DNA of 64,000 nt from Flexivirga aerilata (lineage in GTDB: Bacteria > Actinomycetota > Actinomycetes > Actinomycetales > Dermatophilaceae), in NCBI RefSeq assembly GCF_013002715.1, contig NZ_JABENB010000002.1:62001-126000 (forward strand), written 5' to 3'. Position numbers and translations under genes: made by a program. The notes beneath the pieces were generated by a model, which ran no database searches, had not been told where the DNA came from, and saw only the letters and a program-made list of their open reading frames with translations. Shown here one piece after another: positions 1 to 10,096 of the stretch (positions are counted from its first letter, which is position 1; every line of letters starts with the position of its first letter).

Positions 1-867
1 ACCGTGCAGCCGGTCCAGTCGCGCGGTCCGGCTCTCCGCGCCGACAGCGTCGTCCTCGCGCACCTCGTAGGCGAAGCGTCCGCTCACCACGACCGCGCAC
101 CGGCCCGGCTGCCAGGCGAGTTCGCCCCACCAGAGCACGCATTCGAGCACTTCGCCGTCGAACGAGGTCCACTGCGCCTGCGTCCCGGCCGGGATCTGTG
201 CGTGGCTGAACGCGGGGGACAGCTTCACACCGGCGCCCGGCATCCGGGCGCAGGTCTCGCGCACGAAGTCCCAGCTCGGCACGAGCTCGTCGAGCCGGAA
301 GGTGCGCCGGGTGCGGCCGGTGATGTCCGCGACCCCGGGCGTACGCCGGGCCGGGTCCATCCAGACACCGGTGTCCGGCGCCACCTCGCGCGTCGGCAGC
401 GGCACCGCCTCGGCGGCCTCGTGCCGGACCTTGGCCCGCTCCCAGGGACGCAGGTTGACCGCCGCCACGGCCGCGGTGAGCTCGTCGGCGTCGACCGCGG
501 TCACCTGCAGTCCGGCCCGGGCGAACGCGCGGGCGTCGGCGCCGATGCCGCAGCCGAGGTCGAAGACGTGCCGCAGCCCCGAGTCGCGAAAACGGGCGGC
601 GTGCAGCTGCGCGAGTTCGGACCGGGTCGCCTGCTCCAGGCCGTCGTCGGTGAAGAACATCTCCGCCGCGGCCTCGCCGAACTTGCGGGTCGCGCGGACG
701 CGCAGACGCGACTGGGTCAGCGCCGCGCCGACCAGCTCGGCGTCGAAACCGGCGGCGCGCAGACGCCCGGCGAGCTCCAGGGCGGAGCTCTCGTCATACG
801 GCGGGAGGGACTGCAGCAGACCCCAGCCCTCACCGGAGGTGAGACGCGCGAGGAGTGCCGGATCCAT
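1..867 (-). CDS. Class I SAM-dependent methyltransferase, THUMP-like family (3' end beyond window)
   Basis: The reading frame opens at an ATG at 867 and is still open at base 1, so 289 codons are visible and the C-terminus is missing. The SAM-binding motif I (VFDLGCGIGADA) lies at about residues 101-112. An acidic ribose-binding segment (VDADE) lies near 125 and a DPARR motif near 171-175. This arrangement is typical of the uncharacterised actinobacterial methyltransferases that carry a C-terminal THUMP-like domain. A GGAAGG Shine-Dalgarno sits 9 nt before the ATG at 867; an in-frame ATG at 876 directly abuts it and is less likely. The gene is divergent from the PRPP-synthetase-like gene. The substrate is unknown; RNA is plausible from the family but not shown here. 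Confidence 0.85.
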   Translation of the reverse strand, partial: MDPALLARLTSGEGWGLLQSLPPYDESSALELAGRLRAAGFDAELVGAALTQSRLRVRATRKFGEAAAEMFFTDDGLEQATRSELAQLHAARFRDSGLRHVFDLGCGIGADARAFARAGLQVTAVDADELTAAVAAVNLRPWERAKVRHEAAEAVPLPTREVAPDTGVWMDPARRTPGVADITGRTRRTFRLDELVPSWDFVRETCARMPGAGVKLSPAFSHAQIPAGTQAQWTSFDGEVLECVLWWGELAWQPGRCAVVVSGRFAYEVREDDAVGAESRTARLDRLHG

Positions 868-1019
868 GCCGCACATCCTTCCGTATGACGAGGCGTCCGC
901 GCCGGGCCGGTGCCGATGTCGGTGCAGTCGCCGGCCGGGCCCGGAGCGACCGGCGAGCTACGCTGCACACACCGCACTAGGGTGCGGATTGCCGCCGAAA
1001 CCCACCCGAGGAGTACCTC

Positions 1020-2000
1020 GTGCGCGAGATCGTCGTGTTCTCCGGCTCCGCCCACCCTGCGCTCGCCGACCGCATCTGCGGTCACCTCGGTGTGCCGCGC
1101 TCGCGGGTGGACATCCAGCGGTTCAGCAACGACTGCCTGCAGGCGCAGCTGCTCGCCAACTGCCGGCAGCGCGACGTCTACCTGATCCAGCCGCTGGTCC
1201 CGCCGACGCAGGACAACCTGATGGAGCTGCTGCTGATGATCGACGCCGCACGCGGTGCCTCGGCGGCACAGATCACGCCGGTGATCCCCTATTTCGCCTA
1301 CGCCCGCTCCGACAAGAAGGACGCCTCGCGCATCTCGATCGGTGGCCGGCTGGTGGCCGACATGCTGGCGACCGCGGGCGCCGACCGGGTCATCACGATG
1401 GCATTGCACGCCCCGCAGGTGCACGGCTTCTTCTCCACCCCGGTCGATCATCTGACCGCCATCGGCGTGCTCGCCGAGCACTTCCGGGTGCAGGATCTGT
1501 CCAACGCCGTCGTGGTGTCTCCGGACTTCGGAAACGCAAAGACCGCAACGCAATTCGCCCGGCTGCTCGGTCTGCCGGTCGCGGCGGGATCGAAGAAGCG
1601 GCTGGCCGACGACAAGGTCGTGATCGACACAATCGTCGGTGATGTCGCGGGCAAGCGGGCGATCGTGCTCGACGACGAGATCGCCACCGGCGGCTCGGTG
1701 ATCGAGCTGATGGATCGCCTCGCCGAGCAGGGCTGCACGTCGGCGGACGTCGCGTGCACGCACGGGCTCTTCGTCGGCCGCGCGGTCGAGCGCCTCTCGA
1801 CCCACCCGCTGATCCGGGAGGTCGTCACGACCGACACGGTGCCGCCGCCGACGGACTGGCCGCAGTTGCAGGTGATGTCGGTGTCGTCGCTGTTCGCGCA
1901 GGCGATCGCCCGGATCCACGACGGTGAGTCGGTCAGCAGCCTCTTCAACGGGGTCGACCCGTCACACGCCCCGCCCGAGGCGACGCTCCCGCTCGGCTGA
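1020..2000 (+). CDS. Ribose-phosphate pyrophosphokinase (PRPP synthetase) family protein
   Basis: A 326-residue protein of the family that makes PRPP from ribose 5-phosphate and ATP. Visible family features are the N-terminal SGSAHPALADRI segment, the flexible catalytic loop (YARSDKKDASR, near residue 97), the LHAPQVHGFF segment, and the PRPP-binding loop VLDDEIATGGS near 220. The flexible loop and PRPP loop differ from the usual bacterial class I forms (R-Q-D-R/K-K and VDDMIDTGGT), so this looks like a divergent paralogue rather than the housekeeping enzyme. It could have altered regulation or substrate use. The GTG start at 1020 follows a GAGGAG Shine-Dalgarno. The gene ends 13 bases before ktrB. 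Confidence 0.85.
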   Translation: MREIVVFSGSAHPALADRICGHLGVPRSRVDIQRFSNDCLQAQLLANCRQRDVYLIQPLVPPTQDNLMELLLMIDAARGASAAQITPVIPYFAYARSDKKDASRISIGGRLVADMLATAGADRVITMALHAPQVHGFFSTPVDHLTAIGVLAEHFRVQDLSNAVVVSPDFGNAKTATQFARLLGLPVAAGSKKRLADDKVVIDTIVGDVAGKRAIVLDDEIATGGSVIELMDRLAEQGCTSADVACTHGLFVGRAVERLSTHPLIREVVTTDTVPPPTDWPQLQVMSVSSLFAQAIARIHDGESVSSLFNGVDPSHAPPEATLPLG

Positions 2001-2013
2001 TGATCTTCCCCGG

Positions 2014-3345
2014 ATGACTTCCACCGCTTTCGGCCCGGCGCGTCTCGTCGTCAGCTTCTACCTGGTCGCGGTCACGATCGGCACCGCGTTGCTGATGCTG
2101 CCCGTCGCCAAGACTGGTCCCGGTGGCGCGGAGCTGTCGGTGGCGGTCTTCACCGCGACCAGCGCCACCTGCATCACCGGGATGTCGACCGTCGATGTCG
2201 CGACCTACTGGACCCCGCTCGGCCAGACGATCATCCTGGCGCTGGTGCAGGTCGGCGGACTCGGCATCGTCTCCATCACCACGCTGCTGATCCTCATGGT
2301 CCGCGGCCGGCTCGGACTGCAGGACACCCTTGCCGCACAGACGGATTCGCACGCCGCGACCACCGGCGAGGTGCGCCGGGTGCTGCTGCGGATCACCCGG
2401 TTCTTCTTCGTCTTCGAGGCGATCATCGCCACTTTCCTGACCATCCGCTTCCGCATCGGCTATGACGACAACTGGCCGGATGCGTTGTGGCACGGGGTGT
2501 TTCACGGCATCTCCTCGGTCAACAACGCCGGCTTCACCAACCTCCCGCAAGGTCTGCTGCCGCTCGTCGGCGACCTGTGGATCATCGGCCCGATGTGCGC
2601 CGCGGTGTTCGTCGGCGGGCTCGGCTACCCCGTCTGGTTCGGCCTGCGCCGGCAGTGGCGGACGCCGCGCAAGTGGACGGTGCACCTGCGACTGACGGTG
2701 TGGGGATCGTTGGTGTTGCTCGCGATCGGGCTGGTCACGTTTGCGGCGTTCGAGTGGACCAACCCGGGCACACTCGGCCGGCTCGACCTGTCGGACAAGC
2801 TGGTGGCCTCGCTCGCCGGCGGTGTTTTCCCGCGGACGGCCGGCTTCAACACCGTCGACTACGGGTTGATCCGGCCGGAGACGATGATGCTGCACTACGT
2901 GCTGATGTTCATCGGCGGCGGCAGCGCCGGCACCGCCGGCGGCATCAAGGTGACGACGTTCCTGGTGCTGGGCGCGGTCATCTGGTCCGAGGTGCGCGGG
3001 GAGCGGCAGGTGGTGGTCGGGCGTCGCGCCATACCGCTCACCGTGCAACGGCAGGCGCTGACGATCGCGCTGCTCGGGGTGGCGACGGTGATGCTCGGCG
3101 CGATCGCCGTCGTCACGCTCTCCGGGGAGACGTTGCAGCTGTCGCTGTTCGAGGTGATCTCGGCCTTCTCGACCACGGGCCTGTCGGCCAATCTGACCGC
3201 CGAGCTGCCGGTTTCGGCCCAAGTGGTGCTGATCGCGTTGATGTTCCTCGGCCGGGTCGGCACCATCACGGTGGCGTCGGCGTTGGCGATGCGTCGGACC
3301 CGACGCCGTTACGAACTTCCCGAGGAGCGCCCCATTGTCGGCTGA
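2014..3345 (+). CDS. ktrB: TrkH/KtrB-family potassium uptake protein, pore subunit
   Basis: A 443-residue integral membrane protein that forms the K+ translocation pore of a Ktr/Trk system. The four pore-loop repeats with their filter glycines are visible: CITGM near residue 56, NNAGF near 170, RTAGFNT near 275 and STTGLS near 390. Hydrophobic helices flank each one. The ATG at 2014 was preferred because the sequence upstream of it is Arg/Ser-rich and overlaps the preceding gene. Its stop codon overlaps the start of ktrA, so the pore and gating subunit are translationally coupled, as is usual for ktrBA pairs. Confidence 0.92.
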   Translation: MTSTAFGPARLVVSFYLVAVTIGTALLMLPVAKTGPGGAELSVAVFTATSATCITGMSTVDVATYWTPLGQTIILALVQVGGLGIVSITTLLILMVRGRLGLQDTLAAQTDSHAATTGEVRRVLLRITRFFFVFEAIIATFLTIRFRIGYDDNWPDALWHGVFHGISSVNNAGFTNLPQGLLPLVGDLWIIGPMCAAVFVGGLGYPVWFGLRRQWRTPRKWTVHLRLTVWGSLVLLAIGLVTFAAFEWTNPGTLGRLDLSDKLVASLAGGVFPRTAGFNTVDYGLIRPETMMLHYVLMFIGGGSAGTAGGIKVTTFLVLGAVIWSEVRGERQVVVGRRAIPLTVQRQALTIALLGVATVMLGAIAVVTLSGETLQLSLFEVISAFSTTGLSANLTAELPVSAQVVLIALMFLGRVGTITVASALAMRRTRRRYELPEERPIVG

Positions 3346-4020
3346 TCGCACCCGCAAGACCCCGTCGCAGCGCAGTGCGCTGGTGGTCGGCCTCGGCCGG
3401 TTCGGTGCCGCGGTCGCGCAGTCGCTGGTCCACGAGGACTGGGAGGTGCTGGCGGTCGACGAGTCGATGGACCTGGTGCAGAAGTATGCCGACACGCTCA
3501 CCCAGACCGCGCGCGTCGACTCCACCGACCCCGAGGCGCTGGTGCAGCTCGGCGCGGCCGACTTCGAGCGAGCCGTCGTCGGCATCGGCAGCGACATGGA
3601 GGCGAGCGTCCTCACCGTCGTCAACCTCGTCGACCTCGGCGTCGAGGAGATCTGGGCGAAGGCGGTCACCCCGCAGCACGCCCGCATCCTGGAGCGCATC
3701 GGCGCGCACCACGTCGTCTTCCCCGAGCGGGCGATGGGGGAGCGCGTCGCACACATGGTGACCGGATCGCTCGAGGACTACATCGAGTTCGACGACGACT
3801 TCGCGATCGCCCGCACGCTCGCCCCGCGCTCGCTCTGGGGCCGGTCGCTCACCGAGTCGGCGCTGCGCACCAAACTCGACATCACCGTGGTCGGGTGAAG
3901 CGCCCGGGCACCGACTTCACCTATGCGCGCCCGGAGACGGTCATCGTCGAGGGCGACGAACTCGTGGTCTGCGGGCGCACGCACACGCTGGAGAAGTTCG
4001 CCCAGCAGAGCGAGCGCTGA
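3335..4020 (+). pseudogene. ktrA: KtrA/TrkA potassium-uptake gating subunit, frameshifted
   Basis: A cytosolic RCK subunit that would gate KtrB. The TTG start at 3335 has a GAGGAG Shine-Dalgarno and overlaps the end of ktrB. The Rossmann motif GLGRFG is at residues 19-24. The frame that starts here ends at a TGA at 3896-3898, in the middle of the RCK_C domain (after DITVVG). The missing C-terminus continues in another frame from GTG at 3895 (VKRPGTDFTYARPETVIV) to a TGA at 4018-4020. Restoring one G in the GGG at 3893-3895 rejoins the two parts without loss. This is therefore a one-base deletion, a sequencing error in a short G run, or a -1 recoding site. As read, the protein is 187 residues and lacks most of RCK_C. 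Confidence 0.85.
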
Positions 4021-4033
4021 GCGGCGACGAAAA

Positions 4034-4060
4034 TTGGCACTCGAGTTGCGCGAGTGCTAA
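4034..4060. promoter_or_regulatory. CIRCE operator (HrcA binding site)
   Basis: The inverted repeat TTGGCACTC-N9-GAGTGCTAA differs from the CIRCE consensus TTAGCACTC-N9-GAGTGCTAA at one base. It lies 168 bases upstream of groES. HrcA repression of groESL under non-stress conditions follows from family knowledge. Confidence 0.95.
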
Positions 4061-4074
4061 TCACCGCATAGATT
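4046..4074 (+). promoter_or_regulatory. Putative groES promoter overlapping CIRCE
   Basis: A possible -35 element TTGCGC (4046-4051) and -10 element TAGATT (4069-4074) are separated by 17 bases. The pair overlaps the right half of CIRCE, which fits repression by occlusion. This is inferred from position and sequence only. Confidence 0.4.
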
Positions 4075-4079
4075 CGGCT

Positions 4080-4106
4080 CTGGCACTCTTCCTGGGACAG
4101 TGCCAG
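4080..4106. promoter_or_regulatory. Second CIRCE-like dyad in the groES leader
   Basis: CTGGCACTC-N9-CAGTGCCAG keeps the CIRCE core (GCACT/AGTGC) and the exact 9-base spacer. It lies 19 bases downstream of the first CIRCE. The half-sites match the consensus at 7 and 6 of 9 positions, and the outer bases pair well with each other. It could be a weaker HrcA site or an RNA hairpin near the transcription start. Confidence 0.55.
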
Positions 4107-4227
4107 CCTGGAGCCGAGGCCGGCCCCCGCGACGGCGGCCTTGGACACGTTCACTCCCGGCGGCACTGCACCAGGGTCCGCATCCGCGGCCTGCGCCACG
4201 CAGGCCCCAGCACAGGAAGGTCCCACC

Positions 4228-4524
4228 GTGTCGGTGAACATCAAGCCGCTCGAAGACCGCATCGTCGTCAAGTCCGTCGAGGCCGAGCAGACCACCGCGT
4301 CCGGCCTGGTCATCCCGGACACCGCCAAGGAGAAGCCGCAGGAGGGCGAGGTCCTGGCCATCGGCCCGGGTCGCGTCGACGACAACGGCCAGCGCGTCCC
4401 GCTCGACGTCGCCGTCGGCGACAAGGTCATCTACTCCAAGTACGGCGGCACCGAGGTGAAGTACGGCGGCGAGGAGCTGCTCATCCTCTCGGCCCGCGAC
4501 GTGCTCGCCGTGGTGACGAAGTAA
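4228..4524 (+). CDS. groES: Co-chaperonin GroES (Hsp10)
   Basis: A 98-residue co-chaperonin that caps the GroEL ring. The sequence [19 protein letters not shown] at the N-terminus and the mobile loop [19 protein letters not shown] are diagnostic, and the length is typical. The GTG start at 4228 follows AGGAAGG with a 7-base spacer. In-frame codons upstream of this GTG do not resemble GroES and lie in the CIRCE-bearing leader. It is the first gene of a groES-groEL operon under CIRCE control. Confidence 0.97.
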   Translation: MSVNIKPLEDRIVVKSVEAEQTTASGLVIPDTAKEKPQEGEVLAIGPGRVDDNGQRVPLDVAVGDKVIYSKYGGTEVKYGGEELLILSARDVLAVVTK

Positions 4525-4539
4525 GACTCACAGATTTTC

Positions 4540-6235
<1,696 letters not shown>

Positions 6236-6278
6236 CGCACGACGGGTCACCGACCCACGACGGGTCGGTCACCGGCGC

Positions 6279-6316
6279 GGGAACGCCCGGGCAGCAGCCG
6301 CTGTCCGGGCGTTCCC
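6279..6316 (+). terminator. groESL terminator hairpin
   Basis: A perfect 12-bp stem (GGGAACGCCCGG at 6279-6290 pairing with 6305-6316) with a 14-base loop lies 43 bases after the groEL stop. There is no long T-run, as is common for actinobacterial terminators. Confidence 0.75.
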
Positions 6317-6472
6317 CTGCGTCCGACGGCGCACGACGACGTGCAGTGACGTGCGACAAAGTCGCGTGCCGCGGCGCCCGCCTGCCGCGGATTGACCTGG
6401 GTGGGGGCGGCGGCCTTAATCTACGAAGGAGAAGGCTCCGGCCCGGCTCGGGCGTGAGTGACGGAGAACGAT

Positions 6473-7144
6473 GTGACCTCGGGGATCTGGCAGACGAGCG
6501 CCGACCAGGACGACCTGGCCGCCGGCGTCGATGCTGCGCGCGTAACGATTCCGCCCCGTTCTGCGATGTCACAGGCGGAGACGCAGGATCCACTGCGTGT
6601 TCTCGCCGCAGCGGCCCGTGATGGCGACGAGGCGGCGACCGACCAACTGATGGCGGCTGTGCACCAGCTCGCGGAGCGTTACGCCCGCGGCAAACTCGGG
6701 CGTTTTCCGGCCGCCGTCGATGCCGCGGCGGACGCGGCGCAGGAGGTGTGCGTGGCGGTGCTGACGGCCCTGCCGCGGTATGCCGACCGCGGCGCCCCCT
6801 TCGAGGCGTTCGTCTACCGCATCGCCGCGAACAAGGTGGCCGACGTGTAGCGCGGCGTCATACGCCGTCCCGTGCCCACCGACGAGGTGCCCGACGCGGT
6901 CGACGAAGCCCCCGGCCCCGAGGACCTCGCCCTCTCCGGCGAGCGGTCCGGCCGGGTGTGGGCGCTGCTCGACCGGTTGTCGCCGCAGCACCGCGAGATC
7001 CTCACGCTGCGGGTCGCGGTCGGCCTCTCCGCCGAGGAGACCGCCGACGCACTGCAGATGTCGGCCGGCGCCGTGCGCGTCGCGCAGCACCGTGCGCTCG
7101 CCCGGTTGCGCACGCTGCTGGAGAAGTCGGGGGACGACCTGTGA
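6473..7144 (+). pseudogene. SigD-like ECF sigma factor interrupted by an in-frame TAG codon
   Basis: The frame encodes sigma-70 region 2 (FEAFVYRIAANKVADV) and, further on, region 4 with its helix-turn-helix ([12 protein letters not shown] ... [24 protein letters not shown]). A TAG at 6848-6850 lies between the two, directly after region 2. The same frame stays open after it to the TGA at 7142-7144, so a single substitution, for example CAG to TAG, explains the interruption. The order groEL, sigma, anti-sigma, guaB matches mycobacterial sigD (Rv3414c). Start choice: GTG 6473 has GGAG 6 nt upstream; GTG 6458 and ATG 6566 are alternatives. As read, only a 125-residue region-2 peptide would be made, unless the codon is suppressed or translation restarts at GTG 6872. 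Confidence 0.85.
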
Positions 7145-8040
7145 GCCCTCCCTCGATCGGAGACATCCGGCGGGACGACGAACTCCTCGACGCACTCGGT
7201 GCCCGGCGTGAAGTCTCCTCCGGCGACGAGGTCGCCGCACTCCTCGGCGACTGGGTCGCGCAGGTGGACGCCCCGCCCCGCGCCAAGCGCGGCGGCCGTT
7301 ACGCCCGGGCCCGGCGCGGCTCTGCCCGCATCGGGGTCACCGCCGCGGTCGTCGTCGGCGCACTCTCGATGTCAGGTATGGCGGCAGCCGTCACCGGAGT
7401 GCCGGGCATCTCCCGGGTTGCGCAGAACTTCGGCCTGGCCGGCCGCAGTGCGCCCACCGCGATCGCCGACGGACCCGCCGGGCACCCGGCCGGGACGTCG
7501 CAGCCCGACCCCGCCGTGACCGGCACCGAGCAGCCGTCCGCGCCGCCGACCGTGCGGTCGACCACCGCGGTCTCGGCCAGGTCGTCGGCCTCGACGCCGG
7601 CCGACAGGACCACCGGCCGGGTGATGCCCGGCACGCCCGAACCCTCGATGGGCGTCTGGGTGCCGAGCCCGACCCGTATCGTCCGCGGCGGTCCGGTGCT
7701 GTCGCCGACGGCGACCGCGCCGGCCACGTCGCCGACCTCGTTGCCCGCGAGCACCAGCAGCCCCAGTGCGACGTCGAGTTCGTCCATGTCGCCGTCGTCC
7801 TCGTCGTCGAGCTCGAGCAGCCCGAGCAGCTCGAGCAGCCACACGCCGCGAGCGTCACGGAGTGCGACCAGCACGTCGCAGGAGTATTTCGGGCCGACCT
7901 CGTCGCCGCGCGGTTCCGCCAGGGGGCACGCCCGGACCCCGCTCGTCACGGGTCCGACCTCGGCCTCCAGCTCCGATGCGACGCCCACGTCGACGTCGGG
8001 TTCCAGCGCGGAGAGCAGCTCGTCCACCAGCGGCGACTGA
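7141..8040 (+). CDS. rsdA: Anti-sigma-D factor RsdA-like membrane protein
   Basis: A 299-residue protein whose GTG start overlaps the sigma-factor stop (GTGA), so the two are coupled. The N-terminal segment [20 protein letters not shown] resembles the sigma-binding region of mycobacterial RsdA. A basic stretch (residues 46-62) precedes one membrane helix at about 64-85. The remaining roughly 210 residues are a low-complexity Ser/Thr/Pro-rich tail, with near-pure Ser runs around residues 215-240, expected outside the membrane. Its likely role is to hold the sigma factor at the membrane until released by proteolysis. The frame is intact although its sigma partner is interrupted. Confidence 0.8.
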   Translation: MSPPSIGDIRRDDELLDALGARREVSSGDEVAALLGDWVAQVDAPPRAKRGGRYARARRGSARIGVTAAVVVGALSMSGMAAAVTGVPGISRVAQNFGLAGRSAPTAIADGPAGHPAGTSQPDPAVTGTEQPSAPPTVRSTTAVSARSSASTPADRTTGRVMPGTPEPSMGVWVPSPTRIVRGGPVLSPTATAPATSPTSLPASTSSPSATSSSSMSPSSSSSSSSSPSSSSSHTPRASRSATSTSQEYFGPTSSPRGSARGHARTPLVTGPTSASSSDATPTSTSGSSAESSSSTSGD

Positions 8041-9621
<1,581 letters not shown>

Positions 9622-9706
9622 TTCGGCTCCTCCTCAACTCCTCGCCTCGTGACCCGGCCACGCTCGCGACACTTGAGCATCGGTGCGCGCCCTGCACACT
9701 GGGGGT

Positions 9707-10096
9707 ATGACGGTGCCCGCGATCCTGGTGTTCGACGGTGACTGCGGCTTCTGCACCCGCAGCGCCGAGGTCGCCGAACGCATTGCGCGTGGCAGGTTCA
9801 CCGTTGTGCCGTGGCAGCGGCTCGATCTCGACGCGCTCGGGCTGACGCCGCAGGAGTGCGAGGAGGCGGTGCAGTTCGTGCGGGGGAGCGGCTCCCGTCA
9901 TACGCACGTGTCGGGGCACCGCGCGGTCGCGGCGGCGCTGCGGGAGGCCGGAGTGCCCTGGTCGGTGGTGGGCCGGGTGCTCACCGCGCCCGGGCTCGAC
10001 GCGGTGGCGGCGCGGGTCTACCGGTGGGCGGCCGCGCACCGCCACCAACTGCCTGGCGGCACCCCGGCGTGCGCGCTCCCGCCCGGCCCGCGCTAG
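9707..10096 (+). CDS. DCC1-like thiol-disulfide oxidoreductase family protein
   Basis: A 129-residue protein beginning with the DCC-family signature VFDGDCGFCTR (Asp-x-Cys-x-x-Cys, residues 8-18), a predicted thioredoxin-like redox site. The family has no well-defined substrate. The ATG at 9707 puts the motif at the usual N-terminal position. Its TAG stop shares the sequence CTAG (10093-10096) with the stop of the converging OPT transporter. Confidence 0.85.
   Translation: MTVPAILVFDGDCGFCTRSAEVAERIARGRFTVVPWQRLDLDALGLTPQECEEAVQFVRGSGSRHTHVSGHRAVAAALREAGVPWSVVGRVLTAPGLDAVAARVYRWAAAHRHQLPGGTPACALPPGPR

Noticed and set aside
3890..3900. Programmed -1 frameshift in ktrA
   Set aside because: There is no X-XXY-YYZ slippery heptamer or downstream pseudoknot seen, and KtrA is not known to use recoding. 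A lost G is simpler, though recoding is not fully excluded.
6848..6850. Programmed pyrrolysine insertion at the TAG
   Set aside because: No pyl genes are visible in the window and sigma factors are not known to need it; a point mutation or sequence error is simpler.
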